This document shows, piece after piece, positions 27,518 through 37,280 of a DNA stretch of 64,000 nucleotides. Under the pieces are notes generated by a model that worked only from the letters and a program-made list of their open reading frames with translations, was not told the DNA's origin and searched no databases. Source of the stretch: Rhodospirillaceae bacterium. Its GTDB lineage: Bacteria > Pseudomonadota > Alphaproteobacteria > Thalassobaculales > Thalassobaculaceae. Made by a program: the position numbers and the translations under genes. Position 1 is the first letter of the stretch. Each line of letters begins with the position of its first letter. Where the stretch lies: positions 186,001 through 250,000 of the forward strand of contig JAGYJX010000005.1 of the NCBI GenBank assembly GCA_018401495.1, written 5' to 3'.

Positions 27518-28326
27518 GCGATGCATACGGCAACGGCACGGTGCTGTGCGCCGTCGACCGCCGCGGCGTGGCCACCGTCACGCTGAACCGGCCGGAGCGC
27601 AACAACGCCTACAACGGCGACGTCATCGGCGGCCTGCTGGAGGCGTTCGGTCGCCTCGGCGGCGACGCCGCCGTGCGGGTCGTGCTGATCCGCGGCAACG
27701 GCAAGCACTTCCAGGCCGGCGCCGACCTCGCCTGGCTGAAGGAGATCGGCAAGCTGTCGCCCGAGGAGAACGTCGCGGTGTCGCGCCGCACCGCCTCGGC
27801 GATCCGCGGCCTGACCGAGTTCCCGAAGCCGACGGTGGCGCTGGTGCACGGCGGCTGCTTCGGCGGCGGCACCGGCATCGTCGCCGCCGCCGACGTCGTG
27901 GTGGCCTCCGAGGACGCCATCTTCGCGATCACCGAGGCGCGCTGGGGGGTGATGGCCGGGATCATCGTGCCGCACCTGAACGCCGCCATCGGCGTGCGCA
28001 ACGTCCGGCGCTGGGCGCTGACCTGCGAGCGCTTCGGCGCCGCCGAGGCGAAGGCGATGGGGCTGGTGCACCAGACCTGCCCCGAGGGCGGGCTGGACGC
28101 GGCGGCGGCGCCGATCGTCGACGCGCTGCTGATGTCGGCGCCGGAGGCGACCGCCCAGACCAAGCGCCGGGCGCTGATCGAGGCCGGGCTGATGACCACC
28201 GACGCCGCCTTCGAGGCGCTGGTCGCCGAGCACTCGGCCAAGCGCCAGACCGACGAGGCGTTCGAGGGCCTGGCCAGCTTCCTGGAGAAGCGCCCGCCCG
28301 CCTGGTATCCCGGCCCGGCCGAGTAG
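27514..28326 (+). CDS. Enoyl-CoA hydratase/isomerase family protein
   Basis: A crotonase-family protein of 270 residues. The oxyanion-hole regions are GKHFQAGADLAWLKE and VHGGCFGGGTGIVAAADVVV. A Glu suitable for catalysis is seen in ITEARWGVMAG. The AGADL and GCFGGG blocks resemble methylglutaconyl-CoA hydratases of leucine/isovalerate breakdown. It likely adds water to an unsaturated acyl-CoA. It is coupled to the upstream esterase and convergent with pdxJ, whose stop lies 8 bases away. Confidence 0.92.
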   Translation: MSDAYGNGTVLCAVDRRGVATVTLNRPERNNAYNGDVIGGLLEAFGRLGGDAAVRVVLIRGNGKHFQAGADLAWLKEIGKLSPEENVAVSRRTASAIRGLTEFPKPTVALVHGGCFGGGTGIVAAADVVVASEDAIFAITEARWGVMAGIIVPHLNAAIGVRNVRRWALTCERFGAAEAKAMGLVHQTCPEGGLDAAAAPIVDALLMSAPEATAQTKRRALIEAGLMTTDAAFEALVAEHSAKRQTDEAFEGLASFLEKRPPAWYPGPAE

Positions 28327-28333
28327 GCCGCCG

Positions 28334-29074
28334 TCAATCGCCGGCGAGGCAGGCCTGGTAGGCCTTGACCGCGCCGGCCAGCCCCATCCACAGCGCGTCG
28401 CCGATCAGGTGGTGGCCGATCGACACCTCGTCGATCCAGGGGATGGTGCGCGCCAGCGTCGGCAGATTGTCGAGGGTCAGGTCGTGGCCGGCGTTGAGAC
28501 CGAGGCCGGCGGCCCGGCAGCGCTCGGCCGCCGCCACGAACACCGCCAGCACCTCGCCCTGGCGCGGCCCGCCGAAGGCCTCGTGGTAGGGGCCGGTGTA
28601 GAGCTCGACCCGGTCGGCGCCGACCGCCCGGGCGCCGTCGATCACCGCCGCCACCGGGTCGGCGAACAGCGACACCCGGCAGCCCATCGCCTTCAGCCGC
28701 GCCACCACCGGGCCGACGGTGGCGGCGTCGCCCGGCAGGTCCCAGCCGTGGTCGGAGGTCGACTGGTCGGGCGCGTCCGGCACCAGCGTCACCTGGTCGG
28801 GCCGCACCCGCTCGATCAGGTCGAGGAAGCGGTCGTCGGGATAGCCCTCGATGTTGAACTCGCGGCCGGCCCAGCGCGGCTCGCGCATCAGCTCGGCGAT
28901 GTCGAGCACGTCCCGCTCGCGGATGTGGCGGGCGTCCGGGCGCGGGTGGACGGTGACCCCCGCCGCCCCCGCCTCCAGCACGGTGAGGGCCGCCCGGAGC
29001 ACGCTCGGCTCGGCGTGCGGCCGGGTGTTCCGGAGGGTCGCCACCTTGTTGATGTTGACGCTGAGCGCGGTCAT
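28334..29074 (-). CDS. pdxJ: Pyridoxine 5'-phosphate synthase
   Basis: TIM-barrel enzyme that condenses 1-deoxyxylulose 5-phosphate with 3-amino-2-oxopropyl phosphate to form pyridoxine 5'-phosphate. Family blocks are [13 protein letters not shown] at the start, [62 protein letters not shown] and [13 protein letters not shown]. At 246 residues it is complete. In many proteobacteria pdxJ sits with acpS or recO; here it stands alone. Confidence 0.97.
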   Translation of the reverse strand: MTALSVNINKVATLRNTRPHAEPSVLRAALTVLEAGAAGVTVHPRPDARHIRERDVLDIAELMREPRWAGREFNIEGYPDDRFLDLIERVRPDQVTLVPDAPDQSTSDHGWDLPGDAATVGPVVARLKAMGCRVSLFADPVAAVIDGARAVGADRVELYTGPYHEAFGGPRQGEVLAVFVAAAERCRAAGLGLNAGHDLTLDNLPTLARTIPWIDEVSIGHHLIGDALWMGLAGAVKAYQACLAGD

Positions 29075-29368
29075 TCCGGTGCATCCTGATTCAGGTCAAT
29101 TCGTGCGGCGCCAGGATCGGTCACTTTGGCGCCCTGATCAAAGCCGGAATCGACCGCCGGATGGCACCAACGCGGGGATCGCCGATCGGACCAACGGCCT
29201 GCGGCAAAAGAACCGTTCTTAGTACAGCACGATCGTTCTCTATGTCGAACAATCGCTTGGCACCGCCCTTTCCCTCCTGGTATCCAGGCCGGACAGCGGG
29301 TTCCGGTTGAAAACCGTACGCACACGAACGATCATCGCCTCGACCTCCAGCGCGGAACGGATGCCGCC

Positions 29369-30142
29369 ATGAGCAACCTGAACACCGAGACCGTCCTCAG
29401 CGTCCATCACTGGACCGACACCCTGTTCAGCTTCACCACCACCCGCGACCCCGGGTTCCGGTTCGCCAACGGCCAGTTCACCATGATCGGGCTGGAGGTC
29501 GACGGAAAGCCGCTGCTGCGCGCCTACTCGATGGCCAGCGCCAACCACGAGGACCGGCTGGAGTTCCTCAGCATCAAGGTGCCGGACGGGCCGCTGACCT
29601 CGCGCCTGCAGCACCTCAAGGAGGGCGACCGCATCCTGGTCGGCCGCAAGCCGACCGGCACGCTGGTGCAGGACAACCTGCTGCCCGGCCGCAACCTGTT
29701 CCTGATCGGCACCGGCACCGGCCTGGCGCCGTTCCTCAGCCTGATCAAGGACCCCGAGAGCTACGAGCGCTACGAGCGGGTGGTGCTGGTGCACGGCTGC
29801 CGCAAGGTCGCCGAGCTGGCCTACGGCGAGTGGATCGCCGACGAGTTCCCGCGCGACGAGCTGCTCGGCGACTTCGTGCGCGAGAAGCTGCTGTACTACC
29901 CGACGGTGACCCGCGAGCCGTTCCGCCACCGCGGCCGGATCACCGACCTGATCACCACCAACCGGCTGACCGACGACCTCGGCCTGCCGATGCTCGACCC
30001 CGAGCGCGACCGCGCCATGCTGTGCGGCAGCCCCGGCATGCTGAAGGACCTCAAGGCGATCCTGGAGGATCTCGGCTTCGTCGAGGGCAGCGGCAACAAC
30101 CCCGGCTCCTACGTGATCGAGCGGGCGTTCGTGGAACGCTGA
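29369..30142 (+). CDS. fpr: Ferredoxin/flavodoxin--NADP+ reductase
   Basis: A cytosolic FAD enzyme of 257 residues that exchanges electrons between NADPH and ferredoxin or flavodoxin. FAD contacts lie in LLRAYSMASANHEDRLEF, the NADP(H) domain starts with FLIGTGTGLAPFLSLI, and the C-terminal part has MLCGSPGMLKDLKAIL. The end, ERAFVER, matches the bacterial Fpr subclass II in which a short tail stacks on the flavin. The 294-base upstream gap holds no gene and carries no operator I can name. Confidence 0.95.
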   Translation: MSNLNTETVLSVHHWTDTLFSFTTTRDPGFRFANGQFTMIGLEVDGKPLLRAYSMASANHEDRLEFLSIKVPDGPLTSRLQHLKEGDRILVGRKPTGTLVQDNLLPGRNLFLIGTGTGLAPFLSLIKDPESYERYERVVLVHGCRKVAELAYGEWIADEFPRDELLGDFVREKLLYYPTVTREPFRHRGRITDLITTNRLTDDLGLPMLDPERDRAMLCGSPGMLKDLKAILEDLGFVEGSGNNPGSYVIERAFVER

Positions 30143-30195
30143 CCAGCGACGGGGGAGCACCGACGGATCCGGCGATCCGTGCCATCATCCTGGGC

Positions 30196-30810
30196 ATGAC
30201 CGCCGCCCCCACCCTCGACCCCACCACCGCCGCCCTCGAAGCCGCCGCCGTTACCGGCGCCGAGGCCGTCGTGCTGGTGGCGATGCTGGCCGTCGGCCTG
30301 ATTATCCTCGCCTACACGGTTCGCACCGGGGTGCCGCCGATGCCGACCCGCCCCGGCACAAGGGCGGCGCTGCTGCGCCAGCTGCCGCGGGCGGTCGACG
30401 GCACGGTCTACGACCTCGGCTCGGGCTGGGGCGGGCTGGCGCTGGCGCTGGCCGACCGCTATCCCGGCAACCCGGTGGTCGGGATCGAGCTGTCGCCGGT
30501 GCCGTTCCTGTTCGCCCGGCTGCGCCACGCCCTGCGGCCGCGCCCGAACCTGGTCTACCGGCGCGCCGACCTGCTGGCCGAGCCGCTCGGCGACGCCGGG
30601 GCCGCCGTCTGCTACCTGATGCCGTCGGTGATGCGCCGGCTCGGCCCGAAGCTGACGGCCGAGTTGCGGCCGGGGACGGTTGTGGTGTCGTACAGCTTCG
30701 CGTTCGACGGCTGGCCGCCGGAGACCGTGGCGGTCGACGCCGAATCCGGCCCGGAGCCGATCTACCGCTACCGGGCCGGCGGCGCGCCGGCGAGCGCCGC
30801 GGCGGACTGA
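30196..30810 (+). CDS. Membrane-anchored class I SAM methyltransferase
   Basis: A protein of about 204 residues. One N-terminal membrane helix (VVLVAMLAVGLIILAYTV) is followed by a Rossmann methyltransferase core with motif I VYDLGSGWGGLALALADRYP and acidic residue GIELSPVPFLFARLR. Later strands are VCYLMPSVMRRL and GTVVVSYSFAFDGWPPE. The methyl acceptor is unknown. ATG 30196 follows the fpr stop by 53 bases and the two may be co-transcribed. Confidence 0.82.
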   Translation: MTAAPTLDPTTAALEAAAVTGAEAVVLVAMLAVGLIILAYTVRTGVPPMPTRPGTRAALLRQLPRAVDGTVYDLGSGWGGLALALADRYPGNPVVGIELSPVPFLFARLRHALRPRPNLVYRRADLLAEPLGDAGAAVCYLMPSVMRRLGPKLTAELRPGTVVVSYSFAFDGWPPETVAVDAESGPEPIYRYRAGGAPASAAAD

Positions 30811-30837
30811 CGCCACGCCCGCTTGATCCCCGCCGGC

Positions 30838-31208
30838 TCAGCCGTGGCGGGCGTTGGCCTCGGCGTCGCCGGTCCCGGCCGCCGGGCCGGCGCGCCCGGA
30901 CAGCGCCGCCGGCGCCCGGCCTCGGTATTCAGCCGCCGCACCGCCATCGCCAGCACCGACAGCTTGAGGCGCGAGCCGGCGTCGTCGCGCGACGGCTCCG
31001 CCCCCTTCGGCGCCGCCTTGCCGCGCATCTCGCGCCGCCGCTGCTGGGCCTGGCTCTTGGCCTTGTCGCGCCGGTCGCGGACCAGCTTCACCAGTTTCGA
31101 CAGTTCGGAATCGGGCAGTTCCTGCAGCGCCGGGTGATGCGACCGTTCGACCAGCTCGCGCTCGTCGGAATCCAGGGCCCGGGCCTCGTCCTTGCGGGTG
31201 ACCGCCAT
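30838..31208 (-). pseudogene. Small charged conserved hypothetical protein, probable frameshift
   Basis: From ATG 31208, MAVTRKDEARALDSDERELV leads into a highly charged helical protein (KLVRDRRDKAKSQAQQRRRE). The first about 95 residues look genuine. After RRLNTE, near 30915, the uninterrupted frame continues to 30768 and would overlap the methyltransferase gene. A one-base shift gives a stop at 30838, outside it. Basic, possibly nucleic-acid associated. No family recognised. Confidence 0.55.
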
Positions 31209-31381
31209 GCGTGCGCTCCTCTCGTTGGTTCCCCCCGCGAGATGCTGGCGTTCGGCACCCGGTGGAGATGGGAGGCGCGGGGGCGAATTGCACCCTGGCG
31301 TGCGGCGGCGCTGAGCGCGTCGAGCCACCCACCGCCACATCCCGTCTTGCCCGCCGCCGCGCCCGGTGCTACCCGCTTGCC

Positions 31382-32506
31382 ATGGACATCCTCACCTCGA
31401 TCCGGACGAGCTTCGCCGACGAGTACGGTGACGCCCGCCGCCTGTTCCTCGACGCCGCCGCTGGTGCCGGCGCCGAGGTCGTCGCCTGGGAGAACCCGCT
31501 CAGCGGGCCGCACGGCGAACCGCTGACCACCGACGTCGCCTGGCTCGGGCCGGAGGACGCCGGCCGGGTGCTGGTGGTGGTGAGCGCCACCCACGGCGTC
31601 GAGGGGTTCTGCGGCTCCGGCATCCAGGTCGACTGGCTGGCGGGTGCCCAGTCCAGCAAGGGTGGGGCTTCCCGGCTGCCGGCCGACACCGGCGTGCTGC
31701 TGATCCACGCCCTGAACTGCCACGGCTTCGCGTGGTGGCGGCGGGTCACCGAGGAGGGCTGCGACCTCAACCGCAACTTCGTCGACTTCGACCAGCCGCT
31801 GCCCGAGAACCCCGGCCACGACGAGCTGGTCGACGCCTTCGTGCCGGCCTCGCTCGACGAGGCGACGCTGGCGGCGGCCGAGGCGCGGCTCGCCGCCTGG
31901 CGGGCCGAGCACGGCGAGAAGGCGTTCCAGGCTGCCCGCAAGGCCGGCCAGTACAAGCACCCGCACTCGATGTTCTTCGGCGGCACCGCGCCGACCCGGG
32001 CCAGCCTGACGCTGGGCTCGATCGTCGACGCCTACCGGCTCGCCGAGCGCCGCATGGTGTCGGTGATCGACGTCCACACCGGCCTCGGCCCGCACGGCTA
32101 CGGCGAGCCGATCTGCGGCCACAAGCGCGGCTCGACCGGGCTCGACCGGGTGCTGGCGATGTACGGCGAGTCGACCGGGCTGCCGGCCGAGGGGGCGTCG
32201 TTCTCGATCCCGCTGAACGGCACCCAGGGCCGCTTCTGGCAGCCCCGGCTCGGCGACCGCTACACCTACGTGGCGCTGGAGTTCGGCACCTACGACCAGG
32301 AGCGCAGCCGCAAGGCGCTGCGCGCCGACCACTGGCTGCACGCCAACCGCGCCTTCGACTGGGACGACCCGGAGGCGCAGGCGATCAAGCGCGCCATCAA
32401 GCGGCAGTACTACCCGGGCACCGATTCCTGGAAGGAGATGGTGCTGGCCCGCTCGCGCCAGGTGCTGCGCCAGACGCTGGAGGGGCTGGAGCGGTTCGGG
32501 GGATAG
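31382..32506 (+). CDS. DUF2817 / M14-type metallopeptidase
   Basis: A zinc-carboxypeptidase-like protein of 374 residues. The probable metal ligands lie in SATHGVEGFCGSGIQ (HxxE), and the conserved NRNFVDFDQPLPENPG and VIDVHTGLGPHGYGEP supply the later His. These are typical of the DUF2817 branch of family M14. A C-terminal Glu in TYVALEFGTYDQER fits the catalytic base. It likely hydrolyses an acyl-amino acid or short peptide in the cytosol. No signal peptide. Its downstream gap contains a palindromic repeat. Confidence 0.88.
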   Translation: MDILTSIRTSFADEYGDARRLFLDAAAGAGAEVVAWENPLSGPHGEPLTTDVAWLGPEDAGRVLVVVSATHGVEGFCGSGIQVDWLAGAQSSKGGASRLPADTGVLLIHALNCHGFAWWRRVTEEGCDLNRNFVDFDQPLPENPGHDELVDAFVPASLDEATLAAAEARLAAWRAEHGEKAFQAARKAGQYKHPHSMFFGGTAPTRASLTLGSIVDAYRLAERRMVSVIDVHTGLGPHGYGEPICGHKRGSTGLDRVLAMYGESTGLPAEGASFSIPLNGTQGRFWQPRLGDRYTYVALEFGTYDQERSRKALRADHWLHANRAFDWDDPEAQAIKRAIKRQYYPGTDSWKEMVLARSRQVLRQTLEGLERFGG

Positions 32507-32577
32507 TCGGCGCTTCGCGGCCCCCCGCTGCGAGGCGGGCGCCTCAGCTCTTCCGCAAAATCCGCCCCCTCCACCAT

Positions 32578-32715
32578 CGTCATTCCGGACGGACGCGCCG
32601 CCCCGGCGCGGCCGAGCCGGAAACCACGAGGCGACGGGCGCAGGCCACGGCAAGCGCGGTGCGTCGGGTGGGTTCCGGCTCCGTCCCGCCTGCGGCGGCC
32701 CGGTCCGGAATGACG
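32578..32715. repeat. Palindromic intergenic repeat, copy A
   Basis: A 138-base unit opening with CGTCATTCCGGAC and closing with GTCCGGAATGACG, a 13-base perfect inverted pair. It also has inner dyads (GAGCCGGAA ... TTCCGGCTC). It lies in the 294-base gap downstream of the DUF2817 gene. Four related copies occur at 33525-34128. Confidence 0.8.
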
Positions 32716-32800
32716 ATAGAGAGAGAGGGGCGTGGCCGCCGGTGCTGGCCCGCTCGCGCCCGATCAAGTCCCTCCCCAGGCCGGGCGGCCGCGCGCGGCG

Positions 32801-33433
32801 TCAGCGCGTCAGCACCAGGTGGGTCGCCAGCTCGGTCGGGACCGCCTCGGTCACCCGGTAGCCGAGGCCCGGCAGGTCGATGCCGGCGAACAGGGCCTCG
32901 CCCCGGCCCAGGACCACCGGCGCCAGCGCCAGATGCAGCTCGTCGATCGCGCCCGCCAGCAGGTACTGGCGGACCGTCGACACGCCGCCGCCGATCTTCA
33001 CGTCCAGATCGCCGGCGGCGGCCCTGGCCCGGGCGAGCGCCGCCTCGATCCCGTCGGTGACGAAATGGAAGGTGGTCCCGCCCTCCATCACGATCGGCGC
33101 CCTGGCGTGGTGGGTGAGGATGAAGGTCGGCGCGTGGTACGGCGGGTTGTCGCCCCACCAGCCCTTCCACGCCTCGTCCGGCCAGTCGCCGCGGATCGGG
33201 CCGAACATGTTGCGGCCGATGATGAAGGCGCCGAAGCCCTCCGCCGAGGCCTGGGCGAAGCGGTCGTCGATCCCGCCCTCCTGCCCGACCATCGCTCGAA
33301 AGGTCCGGGTCCGGAAGAACCAGCCGTGCAGCTGCATGCCGCCCTTGCCGAGCGGATCCTCCAGGCTCTGCTCCGGGCCGGCCCCGAAGCCGTCGACCGA
33401 CACCGCAAAACCCGCTACGCGCACCTTTCCCAT
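32801..33433 (-). CDS. RibD C-terminal-domain (dihydrofolate-reductase-like) protein
   Basis: A reductase of 210 residues with the fold of the RibD C-terminal domain and bacterial dihydrofolate reductase-like proteins. Blocks are VRVAGFAVSVDGFGAG at the start, FIIGRNMFGPIRGDWPDE, the NADPH-binding IGGGVSTVRQYLLAGAIDEL and LHLALAPVVLGRGEALF. It presumably reduces a pteridine- or pyrimidine-like substrate with NADPH; many relatives are uncharacterised. A deaminase domain is absent and no riboflavin gene is nearby, so a riboflavin role is unlikely. Confidence 0.9.
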   Translation of the reverse strand: MGKVRVAGFAVSVDGFGAGPEQSLEDPLGKGGMQLHGWFFRTRTFRAMVGQEGGIDDRFAQASAEGFGAFIIGRNMFGPIRGDWPDEAWKGWWGDNPPYHAPTFILTHHARAPIVMEGGTTFHFVTDGIEAALARARAAAGDLDVKIGGGVSTVRQYLLAGAIDELHLALAPVVLGRGEALFAGIDLPGLGYRVTEAVPTELATHLVLTR

Positions 33434-34155
33434 GGGGGCCTCCGACCGATTGTGAACGGCAACCGGTCGAGGAGTACTGCCAGACCGGCTCTGTGTCAGC
33501 GGTTTATCCGGTTCTCCGCGGGGTACGGGGCGACGGGCACAGGCCGCGGCAGGCGCGGTGCGTCGGGTGGGTTCCGGCTCCGTCCGCCTGCGGCGGCCCG
33601 GTCCGGAATGACGACCAGAGAGGGTTGGCGGCCGCCGGGACCTTCAAGTGGGGCGACCCGGAAGTCCACCCCACCCGGCCGGGCTTCAAGTAGAGCGTGC
33701 CCTCCCCTCCCTCATCGTCATTCCGGACGGACGCGCCGCCCGGCGCGGCCGAGCCGGAACCCACGGGGCGACGGGCACAGGCCACGGCGAGCGCGGTGCG
33801 GAATGGGGCGATCCGGAGGCCGACCCCACCCTCATCGTCATTCCGGACGGACGCGCCGCCCGGCGCGGCCGAGCCGGAACCCACGGGGCGACGGCCCTGG
33901 TCGCTGCAGGCGCGGTGCGTCGGGTGGGTTCCGGCTCCGTTCCGCCTGCGGCGGCCCGGTCCGGAATGACGACAAAAGAGGGGGCGCTGCCGGCGGGACC
34001 TTCGAGTGGGCGCCCCGGAGGCCGACCCCAACCCCGTCGTCATTCCGGACGGACGCGCCCCTGGCGCGGCCGAGCCGGAAGCCATGGGGCGACGGGCACC
34101 GGCCGCTGCGGTCCGGTCCGGGTGACGGCACGAGAGCGGGAGCGCCGCACGGGGC
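33434..34155. repeat. Gene-free region holding four more palindromic repeat copies
   Basis: About 720 bases between the RibD-like and MlrC-like genes with no gene. Four partial or complete copies of the CGTCATTCCGGAC repeat lie here. B is 33525-33613 (right half only), C is 33716-33800 (left half, decayed right), D is 33836-33973 (complete) and E is 34038-34128 (right half diverged). Copies share GGGCGACGGGCAC and GGTGCGTCGGGTGGGTTCCG stretches. The open frames running through them are repetitive artefacts. They could form strong hairpins or act as REP-like binding sites. Confidence 0.8.
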
Positions 34156-35659
34156 TCAGTGCAGCGGATCGAGCGGCCAGATCGGCCGGCGCAGCTTCTT
34201 GAACGGCCTCGCGCGGACGTCCGGCGAGCACAGCGCCCCGGTGTCGCAGACCAGCACCGCGTCGGCGAGCGGCTGGTAGGCGGCGCGGAAGTGCTGCATC
34301 GACTTCAGCGCCACCGTCGCCATCGCCGTCGGGTCGATGCCGGCGTGCAGGAATTGCTGGCGGTCGGTGATCTGCATGGCGTTGGTGACGATCAGCACCC
34401 GCACGCCGGCGACCCGCAGCACGCCGGTCGGCCCGAACGACTTGGCGATGCCGCGCCACATCGGCCCGTCGCACACGAAGCGGCCGTCGGTCAGGCGTTC
34501 GACCACGCCGGTCAGGCTCAGCGGGCCGCCGCCGAAGCGCCGGTCGACCTTGCCGCCGACCGACACCGTCACCGTCGCCCCCTCGCCGGCCGCGTGCAGC
34601 GCCGCCGCCGCCTCGCCGTCGACCATGGCGCCGAAGCAGGCGTTCTCGAGGCCGGCGTCGAGCATGGCGCGCAGCAGCTCGGTGGCGTCGCCGTAGGCGC
34701 CGCCGCCGGGGTTGTCGGCGTAGTCGGCGATCACCAGCGGCTTTGTGGCGCCGTTCTCGTGCGCCTTGGCGCGGGACGCGGCGTCGTCGGGCGTGAGGTA
34801 CTCGTTGCCCTCGTGCGCGCGGGTCTCCCAGCAGAAGTCCATCAATTCCTCGGCGACGCCGCGCGCCGTCGCCTCGGCGCCGTCGGTGCGGCTGTCGTAG
34901 GTCACCGCCACGCTCGGCCCCATGAAGGCGATGTCGGCGCTGGAGAAGCCGACGCAGACCGAGGTGGTGAGGATGCCGGGGCGGGCCTCGGCGGCGGCGG
35001 CGCGCGACAGCGCCTCCAGCATCGGCCCGGCGTCGGTGCGGCCCTGGTCGAGGCCCTCGGCCTGGTCGCGGCGCGCGATGACGACGCGCGGCCGGGTGCG
35101 GCCGGCCATGGCGTCGCCGATCAGCCGGGCGCAGCGCGCGCCGGTCTCGGCCATGTCGATGTGCGGGTAGGTGCGGTACGGGCAGATGACGTCGGCCAGC
35201 TCGGCCATGCGGTCGGAGACGTTGGCGTGCAGGTCGAGGGTGATGCCGACCGGCACGTCGCGGCCGACCACCGCGCGGACGGCCGCCAGCAGCGCGCCCT
35301 CGGCGTCGTCGTCGAGCGCGCTCACCATGGCGCCGTGCAGGGCCAGCAGCACGCCGTCGAGCGGCAGGGCGGCGGCGGCGGCGCGGGCGATCCCGAGGCC
35401 GAAGCGCTCCCACGCCTCGGCGGTGACCGGGCCGGCCGGGGTGGCGATCGCCGCCACCGACGGCAGCACGGTCCAGCCCTCGGCCTCGGCGACCGCCGAG
35501 GAAGCCGGCGGTCTCGCTGTTGGTGCCGCGCAGCGCCGACACCATCGCCTCGCCCTCGTGCACCAGCACCCGGGCGAACGCCTCGACGCCGGTCGGCTGG
35601 ACGCTGAAGGTGTTGGTCTCGTGCATGAACTGGCCGATCAGGACGCGCGGCGGGGCCAT
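34156..35659 (-). pseudogene. M81-family metallopeptidase (MlrC / microcystinase C-like), one frameshift
   Basis: MlrC-family zinc peptidase of about 500 residues. The N-terminus RVLIGQFMHETNTFSVQPTG holds the first metal ligand region. After a slip near 35495 the frame continues with VLLALHGAMVSALDDDAEG, ITLDLHANVSDRMAELAD and YRTYPHIDMAETGARCA, all typical of the family, and later VIADYADNPGGGAYGDATEL. Relatives include the linearised-microcystin peptidase, but in alphaproteobacteria most members have unknown substrates. It is isolated, flanked by repeat-rich gaps. Confidence 0.85.
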
Positions 35660-35723
35660 GGGGATCTCTCTCGGTTGCGGTGCCGGCGGTATTCAGCGCC
35701 GCGATGCCGGCGAGCGTCAACGC

Positions 35724-35763
35724 CCTTCGTGGCTCCCGCTGCGCGGGAGCACCTCAGGATGAT
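35724..35763. repeat. 40-bp hairpin repeat (inverted partner at 40801)
   Basis: CCTTCGTGGCTCCCGC...GCGGGAGCACCTCAGGATGA contains a GCTCCCGC/GCGGGAGC hairpin. The reverse-complement sequence, with two or so differences, occurs at 40801-40840. This resembles a short dispersed element seen in alphaproteobacterial gaps. Confidence 0.7.
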
Positions 35764-35842
35764 AGATTGTAACTCATTGTAGTTCTTCAATAATCTCTAT
35801 CGCCCTGAGGCGCCTGCCGCGCAGCGGCCATGAGGCGCGGCC

Positions 35843-36475
35843 TCAGAGGATCCGCTTGATCTCCGAATAGGCGCCGCTGGTGCGCAGCGTCACCGTCACG
35901 TCGGCGGAGCCGCGGTTGCGCCAGAACCAGCCGTGGCTGCCGTCGAACGCGGCTTCCAGCACGCCCTGCTCGCCCTTGGAGGCGCGGCCCTTCTCGTAGC
36001 TGGTGGATTTCTCGCCGGCGTCGCCGTGCAGGTCGAAGTTCACCGCACCGCCGGCCACCGTCCAGGCGAACTCCACCGTCGCGCCCTTCTTCATGACCAG
36101 CTTGATCTCGCTGCCCTGGCCCGGCTTCAGGGTGACGGTGGTCTCGTCGGTGCGCGCAGCGGGCTTGCTCTCGGCGGGCTTGGTCTCGGCCGCCGCCCGG
36201 CCGACCAGGAACGCCGAGACCAGCCGGTCGAGCAGGCCCGGCTCGGCGAGGTCGGCCTTGTCGCGCTCGGCCTCGTCGGCGAGCTGCTGCTTGATCTCGC
36301 CCATCTCGGCCAGCCCCAGCGCCCGGCCGATCCCGGTCGGGTCGATGCCGTACTCGGCCGGCAGGACGACGGTCACCAGGATGGCGGCGGCGGCGACGAT
36401 GGCGATGATCGTCGACCGCAGCAATTGCGCCGCGGTCGGCAGCTCGCCCTGGCTCGGCGTTTGCGGGTCGATCAT
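35843..36475 (-). CDS. Single-pass membrane-anchored protein associated with HupE/UreJ
   Basis: A 210-residue protein with a short cytoplasmic N-terminus and one membrane helix (LLRSTIIAIVAAAAILVTVV). A linker follows, then a periplasmic beta-rich domain (TVTLKPGQGSEIKLVMKKGA, VEFAWTVAGGAVNFDLHGD, HGWFWRNRGSADVTVTLRTS). Genes of this kind, often called transmembrane anchor protein, repeatedly follow HupE/UreJ genes in proteobacteria. Here the gap to hupE is 21 bases, so they form an operon. Biochemical function unknown; a periplasmic partner for the metal permease is plausible. Confidence 0.75.
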   Translation of the reverse strand: MIDPQTPSQGELPTAAQLLRSTIIAIVAAAAILVTVVLPAEYGIDPTGIGRALGLAEMGEIKQQLADEAERDKADLAEPGLLDRLVSAFLVGRAAAETKPAESKPAARTDETTVTLKPGQGSEIKLVMKKGATVEFAWTVAGGAVNFDLHGDAGEKSTSYEKGRASKGEQGVLEAAFDGSHGWFWRNRGSADVTVTLRTSGAYSEIKRIL

Positions 36476-36496
36476 GTCTCTCTCCTCTCGGGTGAA

Positions 36497-37228
36497 CTAC
36501 GAGACGGCGTAGCCGGCGAGCTGATAGCCGACCAGCACGAACCCGGCGGTCATCACCACCACGTTGGCGGTGTAGGCCTGGCGCCCGAACGCGGCGGTGC
36601 GCCGCCAGTATCCCATGGCGATCAGGATGACCGACAGCGCCAGCAGCTGGCCGACCTCGACGCCGACGTTGAACGCCAGGATGTTCGCGATCAGCCCGTC
36701 GGGCGCGATGTCGTACTCGATCAGCTTGCTCGACAGGCCGAAGCCGTGGAACAGGCCGAAGATCAGCGTGGCCGCCCTTGTGTCCGGCTGCACCCCGAAC
36801 CAGCGCCGGAACGCGCCCAGATTGTCGAGCGACTTGTAGACGATCGAGAAGCCGATGATGGCGTCGATGATGTAGCTGTCGATGCCGACGTTGAAAATGA
36901 CCCCGAGCAGCATCGTCGTCGAATGCCCGAGCGCGAACAGGCTGACGTACAGGGCGACGTCCCGGAGCCGGTACAGGAAGAAGATGACGCCGAACAGGAA
37001 CAGGATGTGGTCGTAGCCGGTGACCATGTGCTTGGCGCCGAGATACGCGAACGGGATCAGGTGGACCCCGCTGATCTCCTGGATGTAGCCCTTGTCGCCG
37101 ACGGTGACGGCGTGGGCGAGCGCGTCGCCCGGCGAGGCCGCGGCGACGGCCGCCGCCACCGCCAGCAGGCCGTGGAGCAGCGTCGCGGCCGACCACGGCC
37201 ACGCCCTGTCGGCATTCCGGCGCGTCAT
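36497..37228 (-). CDS. HupE/UreJ-family (type 2) membrane protein
   Basis: A protein of 243 residues with an N-terminal signal sequence and about six membrane helices. The family metal motif H-x5-D-H is KHMVTGYDHILFLFGVIFF, with further His in FALGHSTTMLLG and LIFGLFHGFGLSSKLIEYD. HupE/UreJ proteins are nickel/cobalt-type permeases, though the metal of the type 2 branch is not settled. ATG 37228 faces a divergent metal-sensing repressor across a 91-base gap containing a perfect palindrome, so control by metal is expected. Confidence 0.88.
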   Translation of the reverse strand: MTRRNADRAWPWSAATLLHGLLAVAAAVAAASPGDALAHAVTVGDKGYIQEISGVHLIPFAYLGAKHMVTGYDHILFLFGVIFFLYRLRDVALYVSLFALGHSTTMLLGVIFNVGIDSYIIDAIIGFSIVYKSLDNLGAFRRWFGVQPDTRAATLIFGLFHGFGLSSKLIEYDIAPDGLIANILAFNVGVEVGQLLALSVILIAMGYWRRTAAFGRQAYTANVVVMTAGFVLVGYQLAGYAVS

Positions 37229-37280
37229 GGATTTTCCTCGCAGCGTCCCGATCCACCGCCCGTCGGGCGGCCAACACCTC

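Noticed and set aside
33504..34279. Open frames of 180-515 codons with internally repeated protein sequence in the 33.5-34.2 kb gap
   Set aside because: They are translations of the palindromic DNA repeats. No start signals and no family features.
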